Positions 1-5,484 of a stretch of DNA of 5,484 bases are shown here, piece by piece. Every line of letters begins with the position of its first letter. Position 1 is the stretch's first letter. The DNA comes from Gammaproteobacteria bacterium (GTDB lineage Bacteria; Pseudomonadota; Gammaproteobacteria; SZUA-140), in NCBI GenBank assembly GCA_026982145.1, contig JALSHQ010000068.1:1-5484 (forward strand). Reading direction: 5' to 3'. The notes beneath the pieces are model-generated. The model was not told the DNA's origin. It ran no database searches and saw only the letters and a list, made by a program, of their open reading frames with translations. The translations under genes and the position numbers were made by a program.

Positions 1-849
1 CCCTTTGCCGGCGAGCAGCATCAAAATGGTGATGCCGATGGCGATGATCACGCCTTGGCCGACATTGAGTGATGCCAGCGAGGTCTGGTTTTTGATTGCG
101 GCGCGCTCCCACACCTGCAGGTTCTCGTCGTAACGGCCTGTTTCAAATTCTTCGTTACCGAAGTATTTAACGGTCTCAAAGTTGATCAGGCTATCAATGG
201 CACGCGTATTGGCTTTGGAGTCCATCTCATTCATTTTGCGGCGGTACTTCATGCGCCATTCGGTAACGATCAAGGTAAAAGCGATGTAGACCACCGCGGT
301 GGCAAACGGCACCAGCGCAAACCAGAGGTTGTAGTTGCTGAAGAGAATCAGCGCGATCAAAGTGATTTCTACCAGTGTCGGCAGAATGTTGAAGACCAGA
401 AAACTGAGCAGAAAACTGATGCCGCGGCTGCCGCGCTCAATGTCCCGCGAGACCCCGCCGGTCTGGCGGTTGAGGTGAAAGCTCAGGCTCAGTGCATGCA
501 GATGGCGAAATACTTGAAGTGCGACACGGCGGATGGAGCGTTGCGTCACTTTGGCGAAAATGGCATCACGCAGCTCGCCAAACAGCACGCTGACGATACG
601 CAGCAGGCCGTAACCGAGCACCAGAAAGAGTGGCAGCATCACCACATCGACCTGACTGGGGTCGAGCGCATCGACGATCTCTTTGAGCAGTAATGGCACC
701 CCGACGATGGCCACTTTGGCCAAAACCAAGCAGACCAGCGCCACCATCACCCGCTGTTTGAACTCCCACAAGTAGGGGAGCAGGGTGCGGATGGTCTTCC
801 AGTCGTTGCGTTTTCTATCGGAGGGGGCGCTGTCGCTTGTGGGTCTCAT
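1..849 (-). CDS. Atm1/HMT1-type ABC exporter, N-terminal membrane half (partial, runs off left edge)
   Basis: This is the transmembrane half of a homodimeric inner-membrane ABC exporter of the Atm1 (heavy-metal/glutathione-conjugate) family. I translated it by hand: ATG at 849-847, then 283 open codons to base 1, so the last membrane helix and the whole ATPase domain lie outside the window. An in-frame TAG and TGA sit just upstream and no other start codon lies between, so this ATG is the earliest possible start; no clear Shine-Dalgarno precedes it. Family marks are FHLNRQTGGVSRDIERG (residues 124-140), the VKYFGNEEFE block (228-237) and SLNVGQG (260-266). Hydrophobic helices lie at about 33-55, 70-92, 145-170, 173-196 and 262-281. 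Tyr188, Arg199, Arg203, Asn262 and Gln265 match the spacing of glutathione-contacting residues that I recall for the Novosphingobium aromaticivorans Atm1. Family assignment is firm; the substrate is inferred. Confidence 0.93.
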   Translation of the reverse strand, partial: MRPTSDSAPSDRKRNDWKTIRTLLPYLWEFKQRVMVALVCLVLAKVAIVGVPLLLKEIVDALDPSQVDVVMLPLFLVLGYGLLRIVSVLFGELRDAIFAKVTQRSIRRVALQVFRHLHALSLSFHLNRQTGGVSRDIERGSRGISFLLSFLVFNILPTLVEITLIALILFSNYNLWFALVPFATAVVYIAFTLIVTEWRMKYRRKMNEMDSKANTRAIDSLINFETVKYFGNEEFETGRYDENLQVWERAAIKNQTSLASLNVGQGVIIAIGITILMLLAGKG

Positions 850-860
850 GCAGACAAGCT

Positions 861-886
861 ATCAGATCGCTGATTGGCAAGCCAAT
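861..886. repeat. Two abutting inverted repeats in the divergent intergenic region
   Basis: ATCAG-ATCG-CTGAT (861-874) is immediately followed, sharing two bases, by ATTGGC-AA-GCCAAT (873-886). Both have perfect arms (5 and 6 bp) and each spans 14 bp. The block lies 12-37 bases upstream of the exporter's start codon and ends 17 bases before the rightward TATAAT box, so it covers the -35 zone of that promoter. It could be a paired operator acting on both directions, or tandem hairpins in the exporter's mRNA leader. The repeats are seen directly; function is inferred. Confidence 0.45.
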
Positions 887-903
887 TTTCACGCTATTCG
901 GTG

Positions 904-909
904 TATAAT
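904..909 (+). promoter_or_regulatory. Candidate sigma70 -10 box for the fmdB-DUF502 genes
   Basis: A perfect TATAAT, preceded directly by TG, sits about 120 bases before the FmdB start codon, implying a leader of roughly 115 nt. No hexamer close to TTGACA is found at 16-18 bp spacing. The expected -35 position falls on the right arm of the inverted repeat at 873-886, which suggests an activator-dependent or weakly recognised promoter. Confidence 0.45.
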
Positions 910-1030
910 GGCCGGCTGCTACAGTCCCCTTAATAAATTCGGGTTTAATTGTGGGGGTAGCTGGTTTTTTGAACATTCGTCCATATTGATAAATGTCGAT
1001 GTAAGGCGTTGAAGTAATAGAGGAAGTGGT

Positions 1031-1294
1031 ATGCCTATTTATGAGTATTCGTGCAAAGCCTGTGATCATGCGATGGAGGCGATGCAAAAGATGAGTGATG
1101 AGCCGCTGAAGGAGTGTCCGGAATGTGGCAAGCCTGAGCTGAGCAAACTGATCTCAGCCTCCGGTTTTCGCCTTAAAGGCAGCGGTTGGTACGAGACCGA
1201 TTTCAAGGGGGGTAACAAGCAGAAGGCCGAAGAGAAACGGGACAAAGCCTCCGACTGTGGCGCACCTTCTTGTAGCGCGCCGTGCATGGATTAA
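1031..1294 (+). CDS. FmdB-family zinc ribbon protein
   Basis: An 87-residue small zinc-ribbon protein of the FmdB family (CxxC_CxxC_SSSS type). The family is named after a putative regulator of formamidase in Methylophilus, but the role of most members is unknown. The start MPIYEYSC is the family hallmark. Two CxxC knuckles, C8-x2-C11 and C29-x2-C32, should bind one zinc ion, and the conserved stretch KLISASGFRLKGSGWYETDF occupies 39-58. The remainder is a charged lysine/glutamate-rich linker and a cysteine-bearing tail (C76, C81, C85). The ATG is supported by AGAGGAAG at 1019-1026. DUF502 follows 42 bases later on the same strand. Family is certain; function is not. Confidence 0.93.
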   Translation: MPIYEYSCKACDHAMEAMQKMSDEPLKECPECGKPELSKLISASGFRLKGSGWYETDFKGGNKQKAEEKRDKASDCGAPSCSAPCMD

Positions 1295-1336
1295 AGCAGC
1301 GCTGTGTGCTCATGCTGTTTGACGACTATTTGATCA

Positions 1337-2011
1337 ATGTTTAAACGTTATCTTATTGCCGGCCTGCTGGTCTGGTTGCCGCTGGGTGTGACGGTGCTTG
1401 TGATCCGTCTGCTGGTCTCCTTTATGGATCAGCTACTGGTCTTTATCCCAGTTAAATACCAGCCTGAAACCTTGCTGGGTTTTAATATCCCCGGATTAGG
1501 CGTGGTATTGGCAGTGCTGGTGGTGTTGACCACTGGGGTGATCGTCGCCAATTTTTTTGGGCGACGGTTGATCTCAGCCTGGGAGGCACTACTGGGGCGC
1601 ATTCCGCTGGTGCGCACCATTTACCACAGTGTTAAGCAGGTGGCGGTGACGATATTCTCATCGCAGGGCAAATCATTCCGTAAGGTGTTGTTGATCGAAT
1701 ATCCGCGCAAAGGGATCTACACACTCGCCTTTCAGACGGGTGACGCAGTGGTAGAGGTGAAGCAAAAATCGGGCAGAGAGGTGATCAATGTTTTTGTGCC
1801 GACAACGCCAAATCCCACTTCAGGTTTTTTTATTATGGTGCCGGAAGAGGATGCACAGGTGCTCGATATGAGCATTGACGAGGCGTTGAAGATGATCATG
1901 TCGCTCGGCGTGATTGTGCCCGGTGGTAAGGAAAATCCTGCGATACAAGAGGCGACGCAAGAACTCTCCGATGTGCTGCGTGGCGAGAAGCACGACAAGG
2001 ATGTTAAGTAG
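1337..2011 (+). CDS. DUF502 family inner-membrane protein
   Basis: A 224-residue membrane protein of the DUF502 family (COG2928), whose biochemical function is not established; plant members are the COV/LCV proteins. Two hydrophobic segments are evident, about residues 5-29 and 51-74, separated by a short loop. The characteristic block GRIPLVRTIYHSVKQ (87-101) follows the second segment, and a soluble beta-rich C-terminal domain makes up the rest. Length and start (MFKRYLIAGLLVWLPLGVT) fit the family. TGA lies in frame two codons before the ATG, so no earlier start is possible. No Shine-Dalgarno is visible, so translation may depend on coupling or an unstructured start region. The order FmdB, DUF502, aspS recurs in gammaproteobacteria as far as I recall, which suggests a housekeeping envelope role. 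Confidence 0.9.
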   Translation: MFKRYLIAGLLVWLPLGVTVLVIRLLVSFMDQLLVFIPVKYQPETLLGFNIPGLGVVLAVLVVLTTGVIVANFFGRRLISAWEALLGRIPLVRTIYHSVKQVAVTIFSSQGKSFRKVLLIEYPRKGIYTLAFQTGDAVVEVKQKSGREVINVFVPTTPNPTSGFFIMVPEEDAQVLDMSIDEALKMIMSLGVIVPGGKENPAIQEATQELSDVLRGEKHDKDVK

Positions 2012-2037
2012 CACTCATGCTCAGCGGTAGAGGGGTG

Positions 2038-2043
2038 TACAAT
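2038..2043 (+). promoter_or_regulatory. Possible -10 box upstream of aspS
   Basis: TACAAT preceded by GTG resembles the context of the TATAAT box at 904-909 (GTGTAYAAT in both). No good -35 hexamer lies 16-18 bp upstream. A start near 2050 would place the hairpin at 2057-2070 at the very 5' end of the transcript. Weak candidate. Confidence 0.25.
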
Positions 2044-2056
2044 CCCGTAACATTCG

Positions 2057-2080
2057 ATGCTCTATAGCATTTGTTTTTTT
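2057..2080 (+). terminator. Weak rho-independent terminator-like hairpin after DUF502
   Basis: ATGCT (2057-2061) and AGCAT (2066-2070) pair around the loop CTAT and are followed at once by TTGTTTTTTT (2071-2080), nine T in ten. The architecture is right for an intrinsic terminator, but a 5-bp stem with only two G-C pairs is short, so read-through into aspS is likely. It may partly insulate aspS from the fmdB-DUF502 transcript or act as an attenuator. Confidence 0.4.
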
Positions 2081-2099
2081 AATATTTCAGCTTTATAAA
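2071..2099 (+). promoter_or_regulatory. Possible aspS promoter overlapping the terminator T-tract
   Basis: TTGTTT (2071-2076) and TATAAA (2094-2099) are separated by exactly 17 bp, giving 3/6 and 5/6 matches to the sigma70 consensus. TATAAA lies within the perfect 10-bp palindrome CTTTATAAAG (2091-2100). Against it, initiation near 2106 would leave only about six bases of leader before the ATG and would cut into the AGAGGA ribosome-binding site. Confidence 0.2.
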
Positions 2100-2111
2100 G
2101 GTTAGAGGATT

Positions 2112-3902
2112 ATGCGTAGCCATTATTGTGGTCAGGTCAATGAAGATCATCTGGGGCAGGAGATCGAACTATGCGGTTGGGTGCATCGTCGCCGCGACCA
2201 CGGCGGGGTGATCTTTATTGACCTGCGTGACCGCGAAGGGTTGGTGCAGGTGGTGATTGATCCCGATACGGTAGAGGCTTTTGCCACCGCAGAACGTGTG
2301 CGCAGTGAGTATGTGTTGAAGATCTCAGGTCTGGTACGTGGCCGCCCGGAAGGCACCATCAACCCCGATATGGCAACTGGCAAGATCGAAGTATTGGGGC
2401 GCAATGTTGAGATTCTTAACGCTGCTGAAACGCCTCCTTTTCCACTCGATGATGAGCGTGAAGTGGGCGAAGATGTGCGCCTCAAATATCGCTACATTGA
2501 CCTGCGTCGCCCGCAGATGCTGCGCCGTATGCGGATACGCTCACAGGTTGCCGGCACGCTACGTCGCTTCCTCGAAGATAATGGTTTTATGGAGATCGAA
2601 ACGCCGATCCTCACCAAGTCGACCCCCGAAGGGGCGCGGGACTATCTAGTGCCGAGCCGTACCCATCCGGGTGAATTTTTTGCGCTGCCGCAATCCCCCC
2701 AGCTTTTTAAACAGCTGTTGATGGTGTCGGGCATGGATCGTTACTATCAAATCGTGCGCTGTTTTCGTGATGAAGATCTGCGTGCTGATCGCCAGCCTGA
2801 ATTTACCCAGCTCGATATCGAAACTTCATTTATGAGTGAAGAGCAGATCATCACGCTCACAGAGCAGATGATCCGCGAGCTTTTCGCCAAAGTGCTGGAA
2901 GTGCCGCTGCACGACCCGTTTCCGCGCATGAGTTATGACGAAGCGATCGACCGTTTTGGCATCGACCGCCCGGACCTGCGCATTCCACTGGAGCTGGTGG
3001 ATGTTGGCGATGTGATGGCTAATGTTGAGTTCAAAGTCTTCTCTGGCCCGGCGAAGAGTGCCGATGGCCGGGTTGCGGCACTGCGCCTACCGGGGGGTTG
3101 TGAGCTGTCGCGCAAAGAGATCGACGGTTACACCAAATATGTTTCGATCTATGGTGCAAAGGGTTTGGCCTACATTAAGATCAATGATCTCGATGCTGGG
3201 CGTGAAGGGTTGCAGTCACCGATTCTCAAATTTTTGCCGGACGATGCGGTCACTGCGATCATTGAACGCACCGGCGCACAGACGGGAGACCTGATCTTCT
3301 TTGGTGCCGATCGGGCGAGCATCGTTAATGAAGCGCTGGGTGCGCTGCGGGTGAAACTGGGTCACGATCGTGGCCTGGTCGAGCGCGGCTGGCGGCCGGT
3401 TTGGATTGTCGATTTCCCGATGTTTGAGCGTGATGAAAAGAACGATCGCTGGACTTCCATTCATCATCCGTTCACCAGCCCTAAAGTTGATGATGCCGCC
3501 GCGCTGGCAGCTGATCCGGGGGGGGCTAAATCACAGGCGTATGACCTTGTATTGAACGGCACTGAAGTGGGTGGCGGCTCGATCCGTATCCACAGTGCCG
3601 AGATGCAGGCAGAAGTGTTGAAACTGTTAGGCATTAGCGACGAAGAGGCAGAGGCTAAATTCGGATTTTTACTCGACGCGCTCAAGTACGGTTGCCCCCC
3701 CCACGGTGGCCTTGCCTTTGGTCTGGATCGGTTGGTGATGTTGATGACCGGCGCGTCATCAATCCGTGAAGTGATCGCCTTCCCAAAAACACAGACCGCC
3801 GCTTGTGTATTGACCAATGCGCCATCGCCAGTGGCCGATGCACAGTTGAAAGAGCTGGGGGTGCGCCTGCGCAAACCGCCAGTGGCTGAAGAGAAGTCAT
3901 AG
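2112..3902 (+). CDS. aspS: Aspartyl-tRNA synthetase, probably non-discriminating
   Basis: Class IIb aminoacyl-tRNA synthetase that charges tRNA with aspartate in the cytosol; 596 residues, close to the 590 of E. coli AspRS and similar along the whole length. An N-terminal OB-fold anticodon-binding domain (about 1-105) precedes the catalytic core. Motif 1 is around FMEIETPILTK (159-169, Pro165), motif 2 is FRDEDLRADRQPEFTQLD (218-235, Arg219), and motif 3 is GLAFGLDRL (533-541, Arg540). The bacterial GAD insertion lies at roughly 290-425. His30 and Gly81 sit where E. coli has Leu and Lys; this is the pair linked to tRNA(Asn) recognition in P. aeruginosa, so it probably also makes Asp-tRNA(Asn). 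The start matches E. coli (MRSHYCG versus MRTEYCG); AGAGGA at 2104-2109 is tightly spaced. Runs of eight G (3518-3525) and eight C (3695-3702) leave the frame intact. Confidence 0.98.
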   Translation: MRSHYCGQVNEDHLGQEIELCGWVHRRRDHGGVIFIDLRDREGLVQVVIDPDTVEAFATAERVRSEYVLKISGLVRGRPEGTINPDMATGKIEVLGRNVEILNAAETPPFPLDDEREVGEDVRLKYRYIDLRRPQMLRRMRIRSQVAGTLRRFLEDNGFMEIETPILTKSTPEGARDYLVPSRTHPGEFFALPQSPQLFKQLLMVSGMDRYYQIVRCFRDEDLRADRQPEFTQLDIETSFMSEEQIITLTEQMIRELFAKVLEVPLHDPFPRMSYDEAIDRFGIDRPDLRIPLELVDVGDVMANVEFKVFSGPAKSADGRVAALRLPGGCELSRKEIDGYTKYVSIYGAKGLAYIKINDLDAGREGLQSPILKFLPDDAVTAIIERTGAQTGDLIFFGADRASIVNEALGALRVKLGHDRGLVERGWRPVWIVDFPMFERDEKNDRWTSIHHPFTSPKVDDAAALAADPGGAKSQAYDLVLNGTEVGGGSIRIHSAEMQAEVLKLLGISDEEAEAKFGFLLDALKYGCPPHGGLAFGLDRLVMLMTGASSIREVIAFPKTQTAACVLTNAPSPVADAQLKELGVRLRKPPVAEEKS

Positions 3903-3914
3903 AGGAGTCTGTTG

Positions 3915-5012
3915 ATGGTTGCGACTGCGACTGCTATTCAGCAATTTACAGGGTTAAGTGACGCCGAATGCACCGCACGAATCAAGGCGGCAAAAGCGGC
4001 GCTCGGCGATCGCCTGATTATTCTGGGGCACCACTACCAGCGTGAAGAGGTGTTTGTTCACGCCGATGTGAGTGGCGATTCACTCAAGCTGTCACGCGCC
4101 GCGGCGGACTCAAAAGCGGACTACATCATCTTTTGTGGGGTTCACTTTATGGCCGAGGTGGCGGATATTCTGTCGCGCCCGGAGCAAGTGGCGATGTTGC
4201 CGGATCTCTCCGCCGGTTGCTCGATGGCCGATATGGCGAACCTCACCAAGGTTGAACGCGCATGGCAAGAGATTGCACGCGTGCTCGACCCGGACGAGCA
4301 TGTGACTCCTGTCACCTATATTAACTCGGCCGCAGACCTCAAGGCTTTTTGTGGTCGTCACGGCGGCATCGTCTGCACCTCGACCAATGCGCAGCAGATT
4401 TTGGAATGGTCGTTTGCACGGCGCGAAAAGATTCTCTTTTTTCCTGATCAACACCTCGGCCGCAACACCGCCGCAAAGATGGGGATTTCGCTGGATGAGA
4501 TGGTGGTGTGGGATTTTGATCAACCCTTTGGGGGCCTGACGAAAGAACAGATCCGCAACGCAAAAATGATTTTATGGAAGGGGTTCTGCTCGGTGCATCA
4601 AATGTTCAAACCGGAACATATCGACCGTTTCCGTGCGATGTACCCGGAGGTCAAAGTGATCTCGCATCCCGAAGCCTCTTATGAGGTGTGTCAGATGTCA
4701 GATTATGTGGGTTCAACGGAATACATTATCAACACAGTAGCAGACTCAGCGCCTGGCACCCGCTGGTTGGTCGGCACAGAGCTGAACCTCGTCACCCGCC
4801 TGCATGAGCAGCACAAACATGAAGATAAATCGGTACACTTTATGTCACCGACGGTCTGCATGTGTTCAACCATGTTTCGGGTCGATCCGCAGCACCTATT
4901 GTGGCAACTGGAAAACCTAGTGGATGGTAATGTCGTCAATCAAATCAGTGTGCCAGCCAGTGATGCCGATGAGGCACGTGACGCACTGCAGCGGATGTTG
5001 GCGATTCGTTAG
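3915..5012 (+). CDS. nadA: Quinolinate synthase, [4Fe-4S] enzyme
   Basis: NadA condenses iminoaspartate (made by L-aspartate oxidase NadB) with dihydroxyacetone phosphate to form quinolinate, the pyridine precursor of NAD. The 365-residue length is like the longer B. subtilis-type enzyme. Visible marks are LGHHYQ (37-42), GDSLKLSR (54-61), PDLSAGCSMAD (96-106), TSTNA (155-159), FFPDQHLGRN (175-184), WKGFCSVH (221-228), SHPEASYEV (250-258) and GTELNLVTRL (287-296). Likely cluster ligands are C102, C225 and one of C315/C317 in VCMCSTMFRVDP. I chose the ATG at 3915, seven bases after AGAGGAG (3901-3907), over the in-frame TTG at 3912. That ribosome-binding site overlaps the aspS stop codon and the genes are 12 bases apart, so they are almost surely one transcript. 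No nadB or nadC is in view. Confidence 0.97.
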   Translation: MVATATAIQQFTGLSDAECTARIKAAKAALGDRLIILGHHYQREEVFVHADVSGDSLKLSRAAADSKADYIIFCGVHFMAEVADILSRPEQVAMLPDLSAGCSMADMANLTKVERAWQEIARVLDPDEHVTPVTYINSAADLKAFCGRHGGIVCTSTNAQQILEWSFARREKILFFPDQHLGRNTAAKMGISLDEMVVWDFDQPFGGLTKEQIRNAKMILWKGFCSVHQMFKPEHIDRFRAMYPEVKVISHPEASYEVCQMSDYVGSTEYIINTVADSAPGTRWLVGTELNLVTRLHEQHKHEDKSVHFMSPTVCMCSTMFRVDPQHLLWQLENLVDGNVVNQISVPASDADEARDALQRMLAIR

Positions 5013-5047
5013 TCTCCTTATTTTAACTGGGCGCAAGCAAGGGAGTG

Positions 5048-5484
5048 ATGATGGGAAAACAAGACAACCAACCCGACTGGGGTGCTCTCGCTGAAAAATT
5101 CGACCTATGGGCACCGCACATCGCGCCAGTCGGTGAGGCGCTGCTGGCAGCCCTTGATGCGCAGCCCGGTGAAACTGTTTTAGATCTTGCTTCGGGCACG
5201 GGTGAGCCGGCACTGACACTGGCAAAGCGACAGCCTTTAGTAACGATCACCGGGATTGATGCCGCCGCAGGCATGGTGAAAGTGGCTGCGCGCAAGGCGC
5301 ACGAGCAGGGGCTGGCGAATCTCGCATTTCAAACCATGGCCGCTGAGGCGTTGTCGTTTCCGGATGACCATTTCGATCGTATCTGCTGTCGCTTTGGGGT
5401 GATGTTATTTGATGACCCGGAAGCGGGGCTACAACAGATGCAGCGGGTATTGAAACCGGGTGGGCGTTGTGCGCTGGCGGTGTG
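5048..5484 (+). CDS. Class I SAM-dependent methyltransferase, UbiE-like (partial, runs off right edge)
   Basis: The first 145 codons of a Rossmann-fold S-adenosylmethionine-dependent methyltransferase; no stop occurs before base 5484. Numbered from the second ATG (5051), the SAM-binding motif I is VLDLASGTGEPAL (43-55), the acidic end of strand 2 is GIDAAAGM (68-75, Asp70), motif II-like AEALSFPDDHFDRI spans 98-111, and RVLKPGGR (132-139) is the post-III segment typical of the UbiE/Methyltransf_11 group. Two adjacent ATG codons (5048, 5051) follow AGGGAG at 5040-5045; spacing is 2 or 5 bases, so 5051 may be the one used. It starts 35 bases after nadA and probably shares its transcript. The substrate cannot be predicted: UbiE-like proteins act on quinones, lipids or small molecules, and the C-terminal substrate half is missing. 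Confidence 0.9.
   Translation, partial: MMGKQDNQPDWGALAEKFDLWAPHIAPVGEALLAALDAQPGETVLDLASGTGEPALTLAKRQPLVTITGIDAAAGMVKVAARKAHEQGLANLAFQTMAAEALSFPDDHFDRICCRFGVMLFDDPEAGLQQMQRVLKPGGRCALAV

Noticed and set aside
475..769. Open frames at 475-693 (plus) and 566-769 (minus)
   Set aside because: Both lie entirely inside the exporter coding sequence, which is clearly the real gene in another frame.
874..879. TTGGCA as a -35 box for the TATAAT at 904-909
   Set aside because: The spacer would be 24 bp, too long for sigma70; the hexamer is better explained as part of the inverted repeat.
926..970. Possible terminator or attenuator in the FmdB leader: CCCC, an internal TAAA/TTTA pairing, GGGGG and a T6 run
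   Set aside because: The stem is discontinuous with an asymmetric internal loop, and the T-run is separated from the last G-run by seven bases, so it is not a credible intrinsic terminator.
815..1087. Open frames on both strands across the divergent intergenic region (minus 815-1087, plus 785-1012)
   Set aside because: They overlap the exporter start or the FmdB start, have no recognisable protein character and no ribosome-binding site, and cover the promoter region.
3464..3874. 136-residue minus-strand open frame antisense to aspS
   Set aside because: The composition is rich in Ser, Ala and Pro with no motifs, as expected from the antisense of a GC-biased real gene; aspS is unambiguous here.
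3912..3914. TTG start for nadA three bases before the ATG
   Set aside because: The ATG at 3915 has better spacing from AGAGGAG and is the stronger start codon.
4110..4523. 137-residue minus-strand open frame antisense to nadA
   Set aside because: It lies wholly opposite conserved NadA motifs, with no family resemblance and no start signals.
1..5484. Mobile element, CRISPR array, phage or toxin-antitoxin content
   Set aside because: No direct-repeat array, transposase, integrase or toxin-like gene is visible, and all coding space is taken by conserved chromosomal genes.

Overview
The window reads as a chromosomal housekeeping segment of a gammaproteobacterium. The AspRS is close to the E. 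coli enzyme along its length, and an FmdB-type zinc ribbon, a DUF502 membrane protein and aspS in that order is a familiar arrangement in this class. Base composition looks even across the window. I see no tRNA, rRNA, CRISPR, insertion sequence, integrase or phage gene. The species cannot be named from the sequence.

Layout: bases 1-849 on the minus strand are the N-terminal half of an Atm1/HMT1-type ABC exporter, cut by the left edge. It is divergent from everything else. A 181-base intergenic region (850-1030) follows, holding two abutting inverted repeats and a perfect TATAAT box facing right. On the plus strand come an FmdB-family zinc ribbon protein (1031-1294), a DUF502 membrane protein (1337-2011), a 100-base gap with a weak terminator-like hairpin and possible promoter elements, aspS (2112-3902), nadA (3915-5012), and the first 145 codons of a UbiE-like SAM-dependent methyltransferase (5048 to the right edge). 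aspS and nadA are only 12 bases apart, so they are probably co-transcribed, with the methyltransferase likely following.

Functional reading: the Atm1-type exporter keeps, at matching spacing, the residues known to contact glutathione in the Novosphingobium homologue, so it probably exports glutathione-linked compounds. AspRS carries His30 and Gly81, the pair linked to relaxed tRNA specificity in Pseudomonas aeruginosa. It is therefore probably the non-discriminating form that also makes Asp-tRNA(Asn) for GatCAB. NadA is the [4Fe-4S] quinolinate synthase of NAD biosynthesis. AspRS and NadA both draw on aspartate, but that link may be incidental.

I found no convincing undescribed multi-gene system. 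The points most worth a second look are the AspRS specificity residues, the double inverted repeat in the divergent promoter region, and the terminator/promoter arrangement in front of aspS.
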